22,095 bases of DNA from the NCBI GenBank assembly GCA_023389295.1, contig JAEWEO010000022.1, positions 1 to 22,095 on the forward strand, written 5' to 3'. Origin of the DNA: Bacillota bacterium. GTDB taxonomy: Bacteria > Bacillota > Clostridia > Lachnospirales > Lachnospiraceae. Under the pieces are notes generated by a model. The model worked only from the letters and a program-made list of their open reading frames with translations, was not told the DNA's origin and ran no database searches. This document shows, piece by piece, positions 7,627-15,358 of the stretch. The position numbers and the translations under genes were made by a program. Every line of letters starts with the position of its first letter. Position 1 is the stretch's first letter.

Positions 7627-7676
7627 AAAAAAAGCTTAATGAAGACGATCCTAATCGAATTCATTAAGCTTTTCTA
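7627..7676. terminator. Bidirectional intrinsic terminator
   Basis: Perfect 13-bp stem AAAGCTTAATGAA (7631-7643) with TTCATTAAGCTTT (7660-7672), with an inner CGAT/ATCG pairing. It is flanked by A-runs on the left and T-runs on the right, so it can stop both the CheY transcript (plus) and the pspC operon (minus). Confidence 0.85.
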
Positions 7677-7694
7677 AACTTTTGGCTATCGGTC

Positions 7695-7880
7695 TTAGCC
7701 TTGGAGAGGAATGATAATCGCTGCAATAAAATAAGCCAAAATACCAAAACCTGTCAACCCAAATATTACCCATAATAAACGAACAATGGTAGGGTCGATA
7801 TTGATATACTCAGCAACACCTCCGCAGACTCCACAAACCATTTTATTGATGTTTGACCGAAACAATTTCTTAGGTTCCAT
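7695..7880 (-). CDS. PspC-domain small membrane protein
   Basis: A 61-residue protein consisting of one PspC domain. The cytoplasmic N-terminus has the typical CGVCGGVAEYINIDPTIVRL signature (residues 16-35), followed by one hydrophobic segment from about 36 to 58. AAAGGAGG sits 7 nt before the ATG. PspC proteins are phage-shock or envelope-stress membrane components; short stand-alone versions are common in Firmicutes and their individual roles are poorly defined. It is the last gene of the padR-DUF1700-DUF4097-pspC run (39 bp after DUF4097) and is followed by the bidirectional terminator. Confidence 0.9.
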   Translation of the reverse strand: MEPKKLFRSNINKMVCGVCGGVAEYINIDPTIVRLLWVIFGLTGFGILAYFIAAIIIPLQG

Positions 7881-7919
7881 ACAATATCCTCCTTTCCTAA
7901 TTATTATGATACATTTTTT

Positions 7920-8762
7920 TTAATTAAAATCAACTGTAATATTTCCAATTCCACAATCTAATTCCAAAAAGTTATCGGTATCATTCTGTATATGTTTTGC
8001 TACATTATGATAATCGTTGTTATTGATTGAAACATTACCAATTCCTGAATTGATCTGATAGGAAAAGTCACTTTCTTCTCCCATTAAATCAAGTTCCACC
8101 TTACCTATACCACAACTAACACTATTTTTACCTTTTAAGGTTCCGGTAATTTCAACTCTTCCCACACCACAGTCTAAGGATATATCCTGTGCGGTAAGAT
8201 TTTTCAAAATCATTTCACCGGCTCCGACGTTATACTGTGAAGTTTCTTTTATGGATAAATTCTCAACAACTAACCGACCTGCATCGACGTTGAAATTGCC
8301 GTTTTTTGCCCTAATTGTATCTGCTTTCACCTCACCGGCATCAACATCTAAGTAAAATTCATTTGCTACAAAGTCTCGTGGAAGAGTAATCGTAATGATA
8401 GGTGTGTAATCATCATTCCAGGAAATCAGTCGTCCAAGGGATACCCTATTTCCAAAAAAGCGAACCATTTTATTATTCTCATCACTAATATACCAGGTTC
8501 CCCCTTCTGTATAGGAGGTCAACTCCTCTTTCCATAGATTTCTTGCCTCAATGGAAAAAGTATCACCTTCCAGGATTTCTACCTTTCCATAACTTATATT
8601 AATATCAATATCATCTACATTTTCATAGCTATCCGAAAATGAGAAAGTGGCTTCCCCTTTATGATAAAAACCTCCCGTAAAAGTCGCCAATAAGACTATC
8701 ACTAAGCCAAATCCAATTGCTAACAATCCGATGCCGAGCCAAACCTTTGTAAATGTTCTCAT
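7920..8762 (-). CDS. DUF4097-family membrane-anchored beta-repeat protein
   Basis: Protein of 280 residues with one N-terminal transmembrane segment (about 8-30) and a long extracytoplasmic repeat region. From about residue 180 it contains recurring turns of the type VGAGEM, CGVGRV, CGIGKV, SGIGNV and CGIGNI, the beta-solenoid pattern of DUF4097 ('putative adhesin') proteins. Its ATG overlaps the DUF1700 stop in an ATGA arrangement, with AGGGGGG as ribosome binding site inside the upstream gene, so the two are translationally coupled. padR-DUF1700-DUF4097 is a recurrent Firmicute gene order linked to cell-envelope stress. The single Cys in several repeats is unusual for a surface protein. Exact function is unknown. 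Confidence 0.88.
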   Translation of the reverse strand: MRTFTKVWLGIGLLAIGFGLVIVLLATFTGGFYHKGEATFSFSDSYENVDDIDINISYGKVEILEGDTFSIEARNLWKEELTSYTEGGTWYISDENNKMVRFFGNRVSLGRLISWNDDYTPIITITLPRDFVANEFYLDVDAGEVKADTIRAKNGNFNVDAGRLVVENLSIKETSQYNVGAGEMILKNLTAQDISLDCGVGRVEITGTLKGKNSVSCGIGKVELDLMGEESDFSYQINSGIGNVSINNNDYHNVAKHIQNDTDNFLELDCGIGNITVDFN

Positions 8763-9439
8763 GCCATCACCCCCCTGTTCCTAAAAGGAAGTCTGCATAA
8801 ATCAACAATTCCTCTAAAAATTGCAGGGATCAGATGTTTGCAGATCATGAAACAGCCTAAGGTAAATAACATCCCAAGTCCAAATACAATCAGCCCTCCA
8901 CCTATCATAAGCATGGCAATAAAAGGAACTGCTAGCTGTAATAAGCCTGCTACAAATAGTATAACACCGGCACCAATCATACATACACCAGCAAGGCCAA
9001 ATGCAAACAATAGCGCTAATCCTGTGGCAAGAATGCTAATTGCTACTCCAAATATAGAGATAATTAGAGGAAACCATACCGGAATCGTTAAAATTGCAAT
9101 TAATATTAATATTCCTCTGCTGGCGCTGGTACTTGATTGCTTAGTCTCTGAATTGGTATTTCGTAACTCATATTTTTCATCATTAACCATTGTATCCTGA
9201 TAACCATTTTCCGTGAAATATCCCCTGCTTTCACGTTCTGTTGAATTTGCATTTAAATCTGCCTTAATCATAGCAGCTACCTTACTCGGAGAGCCAAGTT
9301 CAAGGATAATTTCCTCTTCATGCTCAACTCCTGCATCTTCAAAATAATCGTTATAATACTGAATAGCCTCCACTTTCTCATCCAAAGGGATATCGGACAA
9401 TAAGCCTTCGAGTTCCTTCATGAATTCTAGCTTTGTCAT
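8759..9439 (-). CDS. DUF1700 (HAAS-type) integral membrane protein
   Basis: A 226-residue membrane protein. The N-terminal about 60 residues form the soluble DUF1700/HAAS module, with the characteristic LSDIPLDEKVEAIQYYNDYF and LGSPSKVAAMI segments. A polar linker (about 65-105) is followed by several hydrophobic helices between about 107 and 210. The start codon immediately abuts the padR stop (no gap), and GAAGGAG lies 8 nt upstream inside padR, so translation is coupled. Proteins of this family usually accompany a PadR-like regulator and are thought to be membrane partners in its regulation, but no biochemical role is settled. The stop overlaps the DUF4097 start by 4 bp. Confidence 0.9.
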   Translation of the reverse strand: MTKLEFMKELEGLLSDIPLDEKVEAIQYYNDYFEDAGVEHEEEIILELGSPSKVAAMIKADLNANSTERESRGYFTENGYQDTMVNDEKYELRNTNSETKQSSTSASRGILILIAILTIPVWFPLIISIFGVAISILATGLALLFAFGLAGVCMIGAGVILFVAGLLQLAVPFIAMLMIGGGLIVFGLGMLFTLGCFMICKHLIPAIFRGIVDLCRLPFRNRGVMA

Positions 9440-9757
9440 CTATTTCACTCCTTCAAATATAAAATTTATATTTCTTGAATAACTTTCCCACTCTTTTGAA
9501 TAAAGCCTTAATTGTACCATGCCTTTGTCCGTTATCTTATAATATCGTCTGTTCCTACCTCCAAACTCCATATCGTACACTTCCAAGCAGTCCTCCTTTT
9601 GAAGCCTGCGAAGAACCGGATACAACGTGGATTCGGAAACTTCAATTGCGCCGCGAACATCCTGTGTTATCTTATACCCGTAGGTTCCTTCCGGTTCCTT
9701 AGAAACAACAGCCAGAACAATCGCATCGAGTAGTGCTGAACCGGTATTAAATACCAT
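9440..9757 (-). CDS. PadR-family transcriptional regulator
   Basis: A 105-residue winged-helix DNA-binding protein of the short PadR subfamily. The N-terminal helix (SALLDAIVLAVVSKEPEGTYGY) is followed by the recognition helix region SESTLYPVLRRLQKE (about 41-55), a wing with GGRNRRYYKIT (about 66-76), and a C-terminal dimerisation helix. The start has GAAGGGAG about 9 nt upstream. It is the first gene of the operon and very probably represses its own promoter: two inverted repeats occupy the promoter spacer and start-site region (9806-9848). The signal that relieves repression is unknown; the downstream genes suggest envelope stress. Confidence 0.93.
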   Translation of the reverse strand: MVFNTGSALLDAIVLAVVSKEPEGTYGYKITQDVRGAIEVSESTLYPVLRRLQKEDCLEVYDMEFGGRNRRYYKITDKGMVQLRLYSKEWESYSRNINFIFEGVK

Positions 9758-9805
9758 TGTGCCAACTCCCTTCTCTTATTGCTTTCTAATCTCAGATTAA
9801 TATAA

Positions 9806-9848
9806 TATTGTTTTGATAACAATACTATATACCATATAATATTATATG
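9806..9848. promoter_or_regulatory. Candidate PadR operators
   Basis: CATATAATATTATATG (9833-9848) is a perfect 16-bp palindrome lying between the -35 and -10 of the padR promoter. TATTGTT (9806-9812) and AACAATA (9818-9824) form a second perfect 7+7 inverted repeat with a 5-nt spacer over the transcription start region. Their positions are ideal for autorepression. Assignment to PadR is inference from context. Confidence 0.5.
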
Positions 9849-9852
9849 TCAA
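9824..9852 (-). promoter_or_regulatory. padR operon promoter
   Basis: On the minus strand, a perfect TTGACA (9847-9852) is followed after 17 bp by TATAGT (9824-9829), a strong sigma-A promoter. Predicted start is near 9817, leaving about 60 nt of leader. Confidence 0.8.
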
Positions 9853-10141
9853 TATTTTATTTTGGGGATTATTAGTTGGAAATCATTCTTGTCATTATAT
9901 TCAAACTACTCCGATTATTTGTTTCATCCCTCGAAGTCTCTAAATCATTTATACAATAAAACGATTTTTTCATGCAATTATCTTCATCTATTCTAAGAAT
10001 ATGTGCACTTTTAATCGTCAACACTTCAAGCACTTATAATTTTATTTTTAAAAGTAATGTTCTGTGATATGATTACCACATAGCAAATACTAAATAGTAC
10101 TAAAAATAGTCAAAATAATCCATTACTAATTTGACTTAATA
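9853..10141. other. Divergent intergenic region with no supported gene
   Basis: About 290 bp of AT-rich sequence between the padR promoter and the MFS promoter. A minus-strand frame of about 55 codons exists near 9879-10046, but it has no ribosome binding site or recognisable product. No structured RNA or repeat was seen. Confidence 0.5.
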
Positions 10142-10150
10142 TGATATAAT
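10142..10150 (+). promoter_or_regulatory. Extended -10 promoter of the MFS gene
   Basis: TG at 10142-10143, one base, then a perfect TATAAT at 10145-10150 forms a TGnTATAAT extended -10. No good -35 is found 17 bp upstream. A start near 10157 leaves a leader of about 25 nt. Confidence 0.6.
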
Positions 10151-10181
10151 CTCATCAGTACAATAAGGAGAATACTCACAT

Positions 10182-11375
10182 ATGAAAACGACTTATAAGC
10201 ATACGGTTTATGCCTGTTTTATCGGCTACATTGTTCAGGCTATCATCAATAATTTTGCACCACTTTTATTTGTAGCCTTTCAAAGCTTCTATGGTATTTC
10301 TTTAGATAAGATTACTTTACTTGTTACCTTTAACTTCGGTATACAACTTATTGTTGATTTTGCTGCTCCTTGGTTTTTAAAGAAATGTGGCTATCGTTTC
10401 GGGGTTGTTATTGCACAGATATTTGCTGCTACCGGTCTCATCTGTATGACTATATTACCAAATGTTTTCTCTAATGCCTTTGCAGGTCTTTTTGTTTCCG
10501 TTATTATTTATGCCATTGGTGGCGGTTTGATTGAAGTACTTATTAGCCCAATTGTTGAAGCATGTCCAACAGACAATAAGGAATCAACCATGAGTCTTTT
10601 ACACTCTTTCTACTGTTGGGGACATATGGCAGTTGTCATTGTTTCTACTCTATATTTTACTATATTCGGTATTACAAATTGGAAATACTTAGCTATCCTA
10701 TGGGCTTTGATTCCCTTATTAAATGCTGTTATTTTTGCTAAGGTTCCGATTATGTCCTTAGAGGAAAGTACCGGAGAAGAACTTCCTGCCAGAAAGCTCA
10801 TTACAAAGCGTAAATTCTGGCTAATGGTACTACTGATGCTCTGTGCAGGTGCCTGTGAACAAGCCGTTAGTCAATGGGCATCTACCTTTGGAGAAGCAGG
10901 TCTAGGAGTAAATAAGACCATAGGTGATTTGGCCGGACCCATGACTTTTGCTCTTTTGATGGGCTTATCCAGAGTGTGGTTTGCGAAATATAGCGAGAAG
11001 GTTAAATTAGAAAAATTTATGTTCTTTAGTGGATTTTTATGTATCGTAAGCTATTTGTTAGCTTCATTACCAAGTAATCCGGCTATTAATTTGGCAGGCT
11101 GTGCATTATGTGGCTTTTCGGTCGGAATTCTTTGGCCGGGAACCTTTAGCATTGCATCAAAAACGATTCGTGGTGGCGGAACCTCCATGTTTGCATTTTT
11201 AGCCCTAGCCGGTGACTTAGGCTGCTCCCTTGGACCAACCTTTGTTGGGTATGTATCCGATAGCTTTGGCAACAATTTAAAGATCGGGATCTTATTTGCA
11301 ATTGTTTTTCCTCTCCTTCTTATCTTTGGCTTAGTCATCAATCACAAGGGAAGTAAAGCAAGTCTTTCTCTTTAG
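10182..11375 (+). CDS. Major facilitator superfamily transporter
   Basis: Integral membrane protein of 397 residues with about twelve hydrophobic segments and a central cytoplasmic loop near EESTGEELPARKLITKRKFW (about 194-213). The layout, including the acidic and aromatic segment HSFYCWGHM near 141-149 and SQWASTFGE near 230-238, resembles the FucP/GlcP-like sugar-transporter branch of the MFS. I cannot name a substrate; sugar/H+ symport is the likeliest class. AAGGAG lies 11 nt before the ATG, a long spacing. The gene is monocistronic, with its own promoter and a strong terminator 27 bp downstream of the stop. No catabolic gene is adjacent to indicate the substrate. Confidence 0.85.
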   Translation: MKTTYKHTVYACFIGYIVQAIINNFAPLLFVAFQSFYGISLDKITLLVTFNFGIQLIVDFAAPWFLKKCGYRFGVVIAQIFAATGLICMTILPNVFSNAFAGLFVSVIIYAIGGGLIEVLISPIVEACPTDNKESTMSLLHSFYCWGHMAVVIVSTLYFTIFGITNWKYLAILWALIPLLNAVIFAKVPIMSLEESTGEELPARKLITKRKFWLMVLLMLCAGACEQAVSQWASTFGEAGLGVNKTIGDLAGPMTFALLMGLSRVWFAKYSEKVKLEKFMFFSGFLCIVSYLLASLPSNPAINLAGCALCGFSVGILWPGTFSIASKTIRGGGTSMFAFLALAGDLGCSLGPTFVGYVSDSFGNNLKIGILFAIVFPLLLIFGLVINHKGSKASLSL

Positions 11376-11402
11376 AAATAAACTTAACGTAAAATTTTTA
11401 CC

Positions 11403-11433
11403 AAAAAAGGCAGGATTAAAATCCTGCCCTTTT
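11403..11433 (+). terminator. Intrinsic terminator of the MFS gene
   Basis: GGCAGGAT (11409-11416) pairs perfectly with ATCCTGCC (11421-11428) around a TAAA loop, followed by CTTTT and preceded by an A-run. It can also serve the convergent spore-protein gene on the minus strand. Confidence 0.85.
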
Positions 11434-11477
11434 AAATTGATGCTTGCTTTTGTAAATATAATTTATAATTTGCCAGA

Positions 11478-11651
11478 CTATTTTTTTATTTCATTTCTTT
11501 CCGACATCTCCAAAGCCTTTTTCACGATATTACCACAATCCTTCGAAGATACATCTCCCCAGCCATTTGCTTTCACTTTATCGTATACACCAAGTTCCTT
11601 CGCTATCTCAGCTTCTTCATTTTCAGAAATCATTTTATTTTTTTTACTCAT
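11478..11651 (-). CDS. Alpha/beta-type small acid-soluble spore protein (SspF-like)
   Basis: A 57-residue gene. Translation begins MSKKNKMISENEEAEIAKEL, followed by GVYDKVKANGWGDVSS and KDCGNIVKKALEM. The pattern 'ELG-x-YD-x-V...GWG-x-V-x-S-x-D-C/A-GN-x-V-K-x-A-x-E' matches alpha/beta-type small acid-soluble spore proteins of the SspF-like branch. These are DNA-binding proteins made in the forespore. AAGGAG lies 7 nt before the ATG. The gene is flanked by terminators on both sides and has a sigma-G-like promoter upstream (11729-11757). It shows that the organism is an endospore former. Note the Cys at position 39, where SspF proteins I recall have Ala. Confidence 0.85.
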   Translation of the reverse strand: MSKKNKMISENEEAEIAKELGVYDKVKANGWGDVSSKDCGNIVKKALEMSERNEIKK

Positions 11652-11728
11652 AGAACCTCTCCTTTTTTAACTTTACATAGGTGATATAAATATTGTATCC
11701 AAATACATCACTATCAACCAGACATTTT

Positions 11729-11757
11729 ATGTATGTAAAAATTTTCATGGGTAATGC
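11729..11757 (-). promoter_or_regulatory. Candidate sigma-G promoter of the spore-protein gene
   Basis: On the minus strand, GCATT (11753-11757) is followed after 17 bp by CATACAT (11729-11735). This is close to the forespore consensus GnATR-N17/18-CATxxTA. It is 78 bp upstream of the start codon. The last two bases of the -10 and the last of the -35 differ from consensus. Confidence 0.4.
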
Positions 11758-11789
11758 CAAATATAATATTATGTTATCCTTAATTGCAG

Positions 11790-11823
11790 AATTAGCAGAG
11801 CATTCATACGCTCTGCTAATTTT
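11790..11823. terminator. Hairpin terminating the kinase operon
   Basis: Perfect 12-bp stem AATTAGCAGAGC (11790-11801) with GCTCTGCTAATT (11810-11821), lying 9 bp after the histidine kinase stop on the minus strand. The U-run is better in the plus direction (ATTTTA), so it may work mostly as a barrier between the convergent or neighbouring units. Confidence 0.65.
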
Positions 11824-11829
11824 AGATCA

Positions 11830-13224
11830 TTAAATTTCCTTTGGCAAAGTTACTGTAAATACAGTCCCTTCCTCTAGCCTACTATCTACTGTTATATGTC
11901 CACCGTGAGCATCTATAATTGATTTTACAATAGTAAGTCCAATTCCTGAGCCACCGGTAGCGCGATTACGGGATTTATCTGCACGGTAAAAACGTTCAAA
12001 GATATAAGGTAGCTCTTCTTTTGCTATTCCTATTCCTGTATCTGTTATCTTAAACCCTACTGTTTGCTTTCCTTCAAAAATTTCAAAAGTAATACTACTA
12101 CCAGGCTTCGAATATTTGATCGCATTGGATAATAGATTTATGATGACCTGCTTCATGCGATCATGATCCACTAAAAGTATAGGATGGGGACCTTCTAAAT
12201 ATACTTTTAATTCCTTATGGATAATTTCCCCTTCAAAACTTTGAATCGTCTTATCAATGGCGGCATACAAATCCATATGCTCTTTATTTAATTTAATGTT
12301 TTCTCCTTCTAATTTTGCTAACCGTTCCAAATCACCAACTAACTTACCTATTCGGGTTACTTCCTCATAACAGCTGTTCAGTCTTTCCTGCGATGCGTCC
12401 CATATTCCCTCCGTCATAGCTTCCAGATAGGATTGGAGTATGGTAATCGGGGTCCTTAATTCGTGTGCAACATCACCCGTTAATTGCTTCCGAAGCTTCT
12501 CTAAGGTTTCTAGAGAAATAGCAAGGTGGTTAATCGATGCCTCTAAGAGAACTAATTCCTTGGTGTCGCTTCCTTCCTCCAGACGAACATGATAATTACC
12601 ATCTGCAATCTGCTTCGTTACCTCCACTGTTTTTAAGATAGGACGACTAAATCTCTTTGAAAGCAAATGTCCTACAAACAAAGCAACTACCAAGGAGATA
12701 AATCCGACTCCTAGTAATATAATATTTAAAGAATCTAAGAAATTAAACTCATTTTCGTTTAAAAAGAAGGGTCCAAAATAACTGATACTAACAGAACCAA
12801 CGGTCGTATACTCCTGAACCAGCGGATATTCTGTAGCAACAAATTCTCCGTCAAGCTGAGGATATTTGATTTTCATTCGGCCAGAGATTTCCTCCATGAT
12901 GAGATTACAAAGCTTCACATCATGAGACTGCGCATCCCAAATAATATTATTTTCATTATCATAAACCTTTACAATATATCCTTCATAAAGGGAGGACATA
13001 CCAATTGCATGAACGTAATCCATGTTCCACTTCTTCGTAAAGCTAGAATATTGCTGACTAATTGATGAGGTTATGACCTGTGCCTTCAATTCCTGCTGTT
13101 TTGCCACGTAATTAGTAAACTGATGATTGATAAAGTAATTGGCTAATATACTGATGATAGCAATCGTTAAAAATACTATCACAAAGATACTGCTCGTCAG
13201 TTGTGTTTTAAGACTTCGCTTCAT
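11830..13224 (-). CDS. Membrane sensor histidine kinase (OmpR/EnvZ-type partner)
   Basis: A 464-residue kinase. Transmembrane 1 spans about 11-31, an extracytoplasmic sensor domain about 32-164, transmembrane 2 about 166-188, then a HAMP domain (RPILKTVEVTKQIADGNYHV). The dimerisation/phosphoacceptor box has H254 in DVAHELRTP. The ATPase domain has N367 (N box, INLLSNAIKYS), D395 in DTGIGI, the F box FERFYRADKS and the G2 box GGSGIGL (424-430). All catalytic boxes are intact. The start overlaps the response regulator stop by one base (TAATG). The sensor region has no recognised ligand fold. Context beside a cupredoxin/HMA protein suggests a metal or envelope signal, which is inference. Confidence 0.95.
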   Translation of the reverse strand: MKRSLKTQLTSSIFVIVFLTIAIISILANYFINHQFTNYVAKQQELKAQVITSSISQQYSSFTKKWNMDYVHAIGMSSLYEGYIVKVYDNENNIIWDAQSHDVKLCNLIMEEISGRMKIKYPQLDGEFVATEYPLVQEYTTVGSVSISYFGPFFLNENEFNFLDSLNIILLGVGFISLVVALFVGHLLSKRFSRPILKTVEVTKQIADGNYHVRLEEGSDTKELVLLEASINHLAISLETLEKLRKQLTGDVAHELRTPITILQSYLEAMTEGIWDASQERLNSCYEEVTRIGKLVGDLERLAKLEGENIKLNKEHMDLYAAIDKTIQSFEGEIIHKELKVYLEGPHPILLVDHDRMKQVIINLLSNAIKYSKPGSSITFEIFEGKQTVGFKITDTGIGIAKEELPYIFERFYRADKSRNRATGGSGIGLTIVKSIIDAHGGHITVDSRLEEGTVFTVTLPKEI

Positions 13225-13910
13225 TACTCACCCCCAAATTTGTAACCTACTCCGTGAATGGTCTTAACATAGACCGGGTTTTTGGGGTCGTTCTCTATTT
13301 TCTGTCGGAGATTTTTGATATGACTGTCAATGGTCCTATCATATCCTTCAAAGACATCTCCAAATGCAGTTGCTATTAGTTCATCTCTAGTAAATACTTT
13401 GTTGGGGTATTTGATTAACGTTACAAGTAGTTTAAATTCATTGGGTGTAAGTTTTATTTCCTCCGATTGCTTTAAAACTATATGACTTTCTAAGTCCACC
13501 GTTAGATCCTTGTTTTGAAATTCTCTTATTGTTAGGGGCAATTGGTTATTGCTTGCCCTTCGCATGACTGCTTCCATTCGTGCATAGAGTGCTTTTAAGC
13601 TGAAGGGTTTGGTAATATAATCATCGGCACCAATTCCTAAACCCTCCAGCATATCTGCTTCATCCGATTTTGCTGTCAGCATTATGATTGGAACAGGAGA
13701 CTTTTTACGCAAAGTCTTACATACCTCTTCTCCGGATAATAGTGGTAACATCAAATCAAGAAGAACGATGGACACATTCTCTTTATCAAACAGTTCAAGT
13801 GCTAGCTTGCCATTTTCTGCAACCAGCACCTCGTACCCCTTGCTTTCTAAGAAGGATTTAAGTACTTGAACAATTTTTAATTCATCCTCTATTACTAAAA
13901 CCTTTTTCAT
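13224..13910 (-). CDS. OmpR/PhoB-family response regulator
   Basis: A 228-residue regulator. The receiver domain (1-118) has E8/D9, phosphoacceptor D52 in VLLDLMLP, T79 and K101 (ITKPFS). The C-terminal winged helix has the typical LTPNEFKLLVTLIKYPNKVF and GYDRTIDSHIKNLRQKIE segments, ending VKTIHGVGYKFG. GAGGATAAC before the ATG is the ribosome binding site. It is translated together with the kinase through a TAATG overlap and lies 57 bp downstream of the lipoprotein gene on the same strand. It most likely controls its own operon and/or the upstream metal-transport genes; no clear direct-repeat operator was identified. Confidence 0.95.
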   Translation of the reverse strand: MKKVLVIEDELKIVQVLKSFLESKGYEVLVAENGKLALELFDKENVSIVLLDLMLPLLSGEEVCKTLRKKSPVPIIMLTAKSDEADMLEGLGIGADDYITKPFSLKALYARMEAVMRRASNNQLPLTIREFQNKDLTVDLESHIVLKQSEEIKLTPNEFKLLVTLIKYPNKVFTRDELIATAFGDVFEGYDRTIDSHIKNLRQKIENDPKNPVYVKTIHGVGYKFGGE

Positions 13911-13967
13911 GTTATCCTCACCCCAACCATTTAATTTCTATTGATAAAGCAATCCTTATGATTTCAT

Positions 13968-14657
13968 TTATTTAACCGGTTTTCCATCCAGATCAAAGGG
14001 TTTTAATAATTTATCTACCTCTATTTTTTTCATATTTTTATCCATGGTTTCAACCTTTGCAAAAATCCATCCTTCTATCTTATTAGGATCAGCTCCTGCA
14101 TTTATAAACACTTCGGGATTTAATACAAATACGATATCCTTATCATTGGTTGTCATATCCTTTGCCCATTCGAACATATTACCATTTGATAAATCAATTC
14201 CATAATGGTCAAGAGACGTATGATAAGTTATGTTATTACGATAAAGATCAACAATCTTCTCATAGGAAGAAAGAGGTGTAACATCACCCTCGTAATTGAT
14301 TGCATCATTCCCCAACTTGGTTCCTACAATAATCTTGTCCTCCACGTACATTCCTTCCGGTAACTTCGTGACATCCAGCCCGGCTTTTAGAAATGGTTTA
14401 GCATCAATCTCTAGTAATACATCCTCGTCCGTTGTTTTACTATAATCAGAGCTCCATAGTAATCTCGCTCCACCGTCGGGTGCTTCGAGTGACCATCCAC
14501 CAAATTCGGAATCTGCGGTTACCTTATCACCCATTTTCTCCACTACAGCCTCAAAGGAATCAACGGATTTCACTCCGATTACATCTAATTTGTTACATGC
14601 TGTGAGCCCCAATATCGTAAATATGGATAATGACATTAATAATAATTTTTTATACAT
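13968..14657 (-). CDS. Lipoprotein of unknown function
   Basis: A 229-residue exported lipoprotein. The open frame begins at a TTG (14663), but the ATG at 14657 has AAAGGA about 9 nt upstream and is preferred. The signal peptide (about 1-21) ends in a clear lipobox, LTAC, so Cys is the lipidated residue. The mature part is acidic, with no Cys or His cluster and no domain that I recognise. It contains two similar segments, DVLLEIDAKPFLKAGLDVTK near residue 80 and DIVFVLNPEVFINAGADPNK near 171, suggesting an internal duplication of a 'V-x-NPEVFINAG-D-x-x-K-x-x-G' unit. Its position directly before the two-component genes suggests it may be a sensor accessory protein. Not identified. Confidence 0.75.
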   Translation of the reverse strand: MYKKLLLMSLSIFTILGLTACNKLDVIGVKSVDSFEAVVEKMGDKVTADSEFGGWSLEAPDGGARLLWSSDYSKTTDEDVLLEIDAKPFLKAGLDVTKLPEGMYVEDKIIVGTKLGNDAINYEGDVTPLSSYEKIVDLYRNNITYHTSLDHYGIDLSNGNMFEWAKDMTTNDKDIVFVLNPEVFINAGADPNKIEGWIFAKVETMDKNMKKIEVDKLLKPFDLDGKPVK

Positions 14658-14704
14658 AGGCAATTTTCCTTTTCTATTTTAGTTTAACTTACATCTAAAC
14701 TACC

Positions 14705-14733
14705 AATATCCTCTATCATGATCAGGATGTCAA
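14705..14733 (-). promoter_or_regulatory. Possible internal promoter before the lipoprotein gene
   Basis: On the minus strand a perfect TTGACA (14728-14733) is followed after 17 bp by GATATT (14705-14710, 4 of 6 to consensus), in the 142-bp gap after the DUF2318 gene. It could drive the lipoprotein and the two-component genes independently of the metal genes. Confidence 0.4.
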
Positions 14734-14756
14734 AAGCCACTTGGTAAATCTGGCTT
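14734..14756 (-). terminator. Weak hairpin after the DUF2318 gene
   Basis: AAGCCA (14756-14751, minus strand) pairs with TGGCTT (14739-14734) around an 11-nt loop and is followed by TT. The stem is only 6 bp, so it is at best a partial terminator separating the metal genes from the lipoprotein unit. Confidence 0.3.
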
Positions 14757-14799
14757 CGTCAATTAACATAATCACTTTGAGTAATCAAGCGACAACCTC

Positions 14800-15306
14800 T
14801 TACTTCCAATTTGCAAATATTTCTGTTGCCTGAGTAAGTAAATCCTTCGTAATTGTTATTGTATCGTCGCTAACTGTTTTATATTCAGAAGTAATCGGAA
14901 CAGGATTACATCCACCCCTTGTTACCTCTATATCATCCATTCCAAAGCGATTACCACAGTTTTGACAAACCAACTTGTCGCCAGCCACTTCATAGTACCC
15001 CTTACCGGATCCATAACATACCTGACAGGTATTAAATGCGGTTCGAATGGTGCCATCCGAAGCTTTTACTGCAATTACTTCTACATCAACATCGTTAATC
15101 CTAGCAGGGTAAAAGCCAGGTTCCTCTGTAACATCTGCAGACTGTATTACAATATCATTGTCCTTTACCACCGGGTTTTTCAAGGAGTTGCCATTCTTAC
15201 CTTTATCCTCTTTTGGAAAGCTAAATGCTATTACAACCACTACAACCGCTGCTATAATAATTAACGATAGTTTTTTCATATCTACCTTATTGTTTTTTTG
15301 TTTCAT
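14800..15306 (-). CDS. DUF2318-family membrane-anchored Cys-rich protein
   Basis: A 168-residue protein with one N-terminal hydrophobic anchor (about 13-30), so the rest lies outside the membrane. It carries C94-x-x-C97 and C114-x-x-C117 plus a conserved GGCNP motif (C133). I recognise this as the DUF2318 pattern, in which the Cys clusters are thought to bind metal or an Fe-S centre. DUF2318 proteins are commonly encoded near iron (FTR1/P19-type) or other metal transporters. AAAGGAG lies 8 nt before the ATG. Only 52 bp separate it from the HMA/SafE/cupredoxin gene, so the two are probably one transcript and one pathway. Bound metal and reaction are not known. Confidence 0.82.
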   Translation of the reverse strand: MKQKNNKVDMKKLSLIIIAAVVVVVIAFSFPKEDKGKNGNSLKNPVVKDNDIVIQSADVTEEPGFYPARINDVDVEVIAVKASDGTIRTAFNTCQVCYGSGKGYYEVAGDKLVCQNCGNRFGMDDIEVTRGGCNPVPITSEYKTVSDDTITITKDLLTQATEIFANWK

Positions 15307-15358
15307 AATTTATCTCCTTTAGTCTATCATATTATTTTCTAATTTCATATCGAACATT

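Noticed and set aside
9879..10046. Minus-strand frame of about 55 codons in the padR-MFS spacer
   Set aside because: It begins at a GTG or internal ATG without a ribosome binding site, has no recognisable domain, and lies upstream of a promoter in AT-rich sequence. It is probably chance.
11437..11670. Plus-strand 77-codon frame
   Set aside because: It is antisense to the well-supported spore-protein gene at 11478-11651 and lies directly after the MFS terminator.
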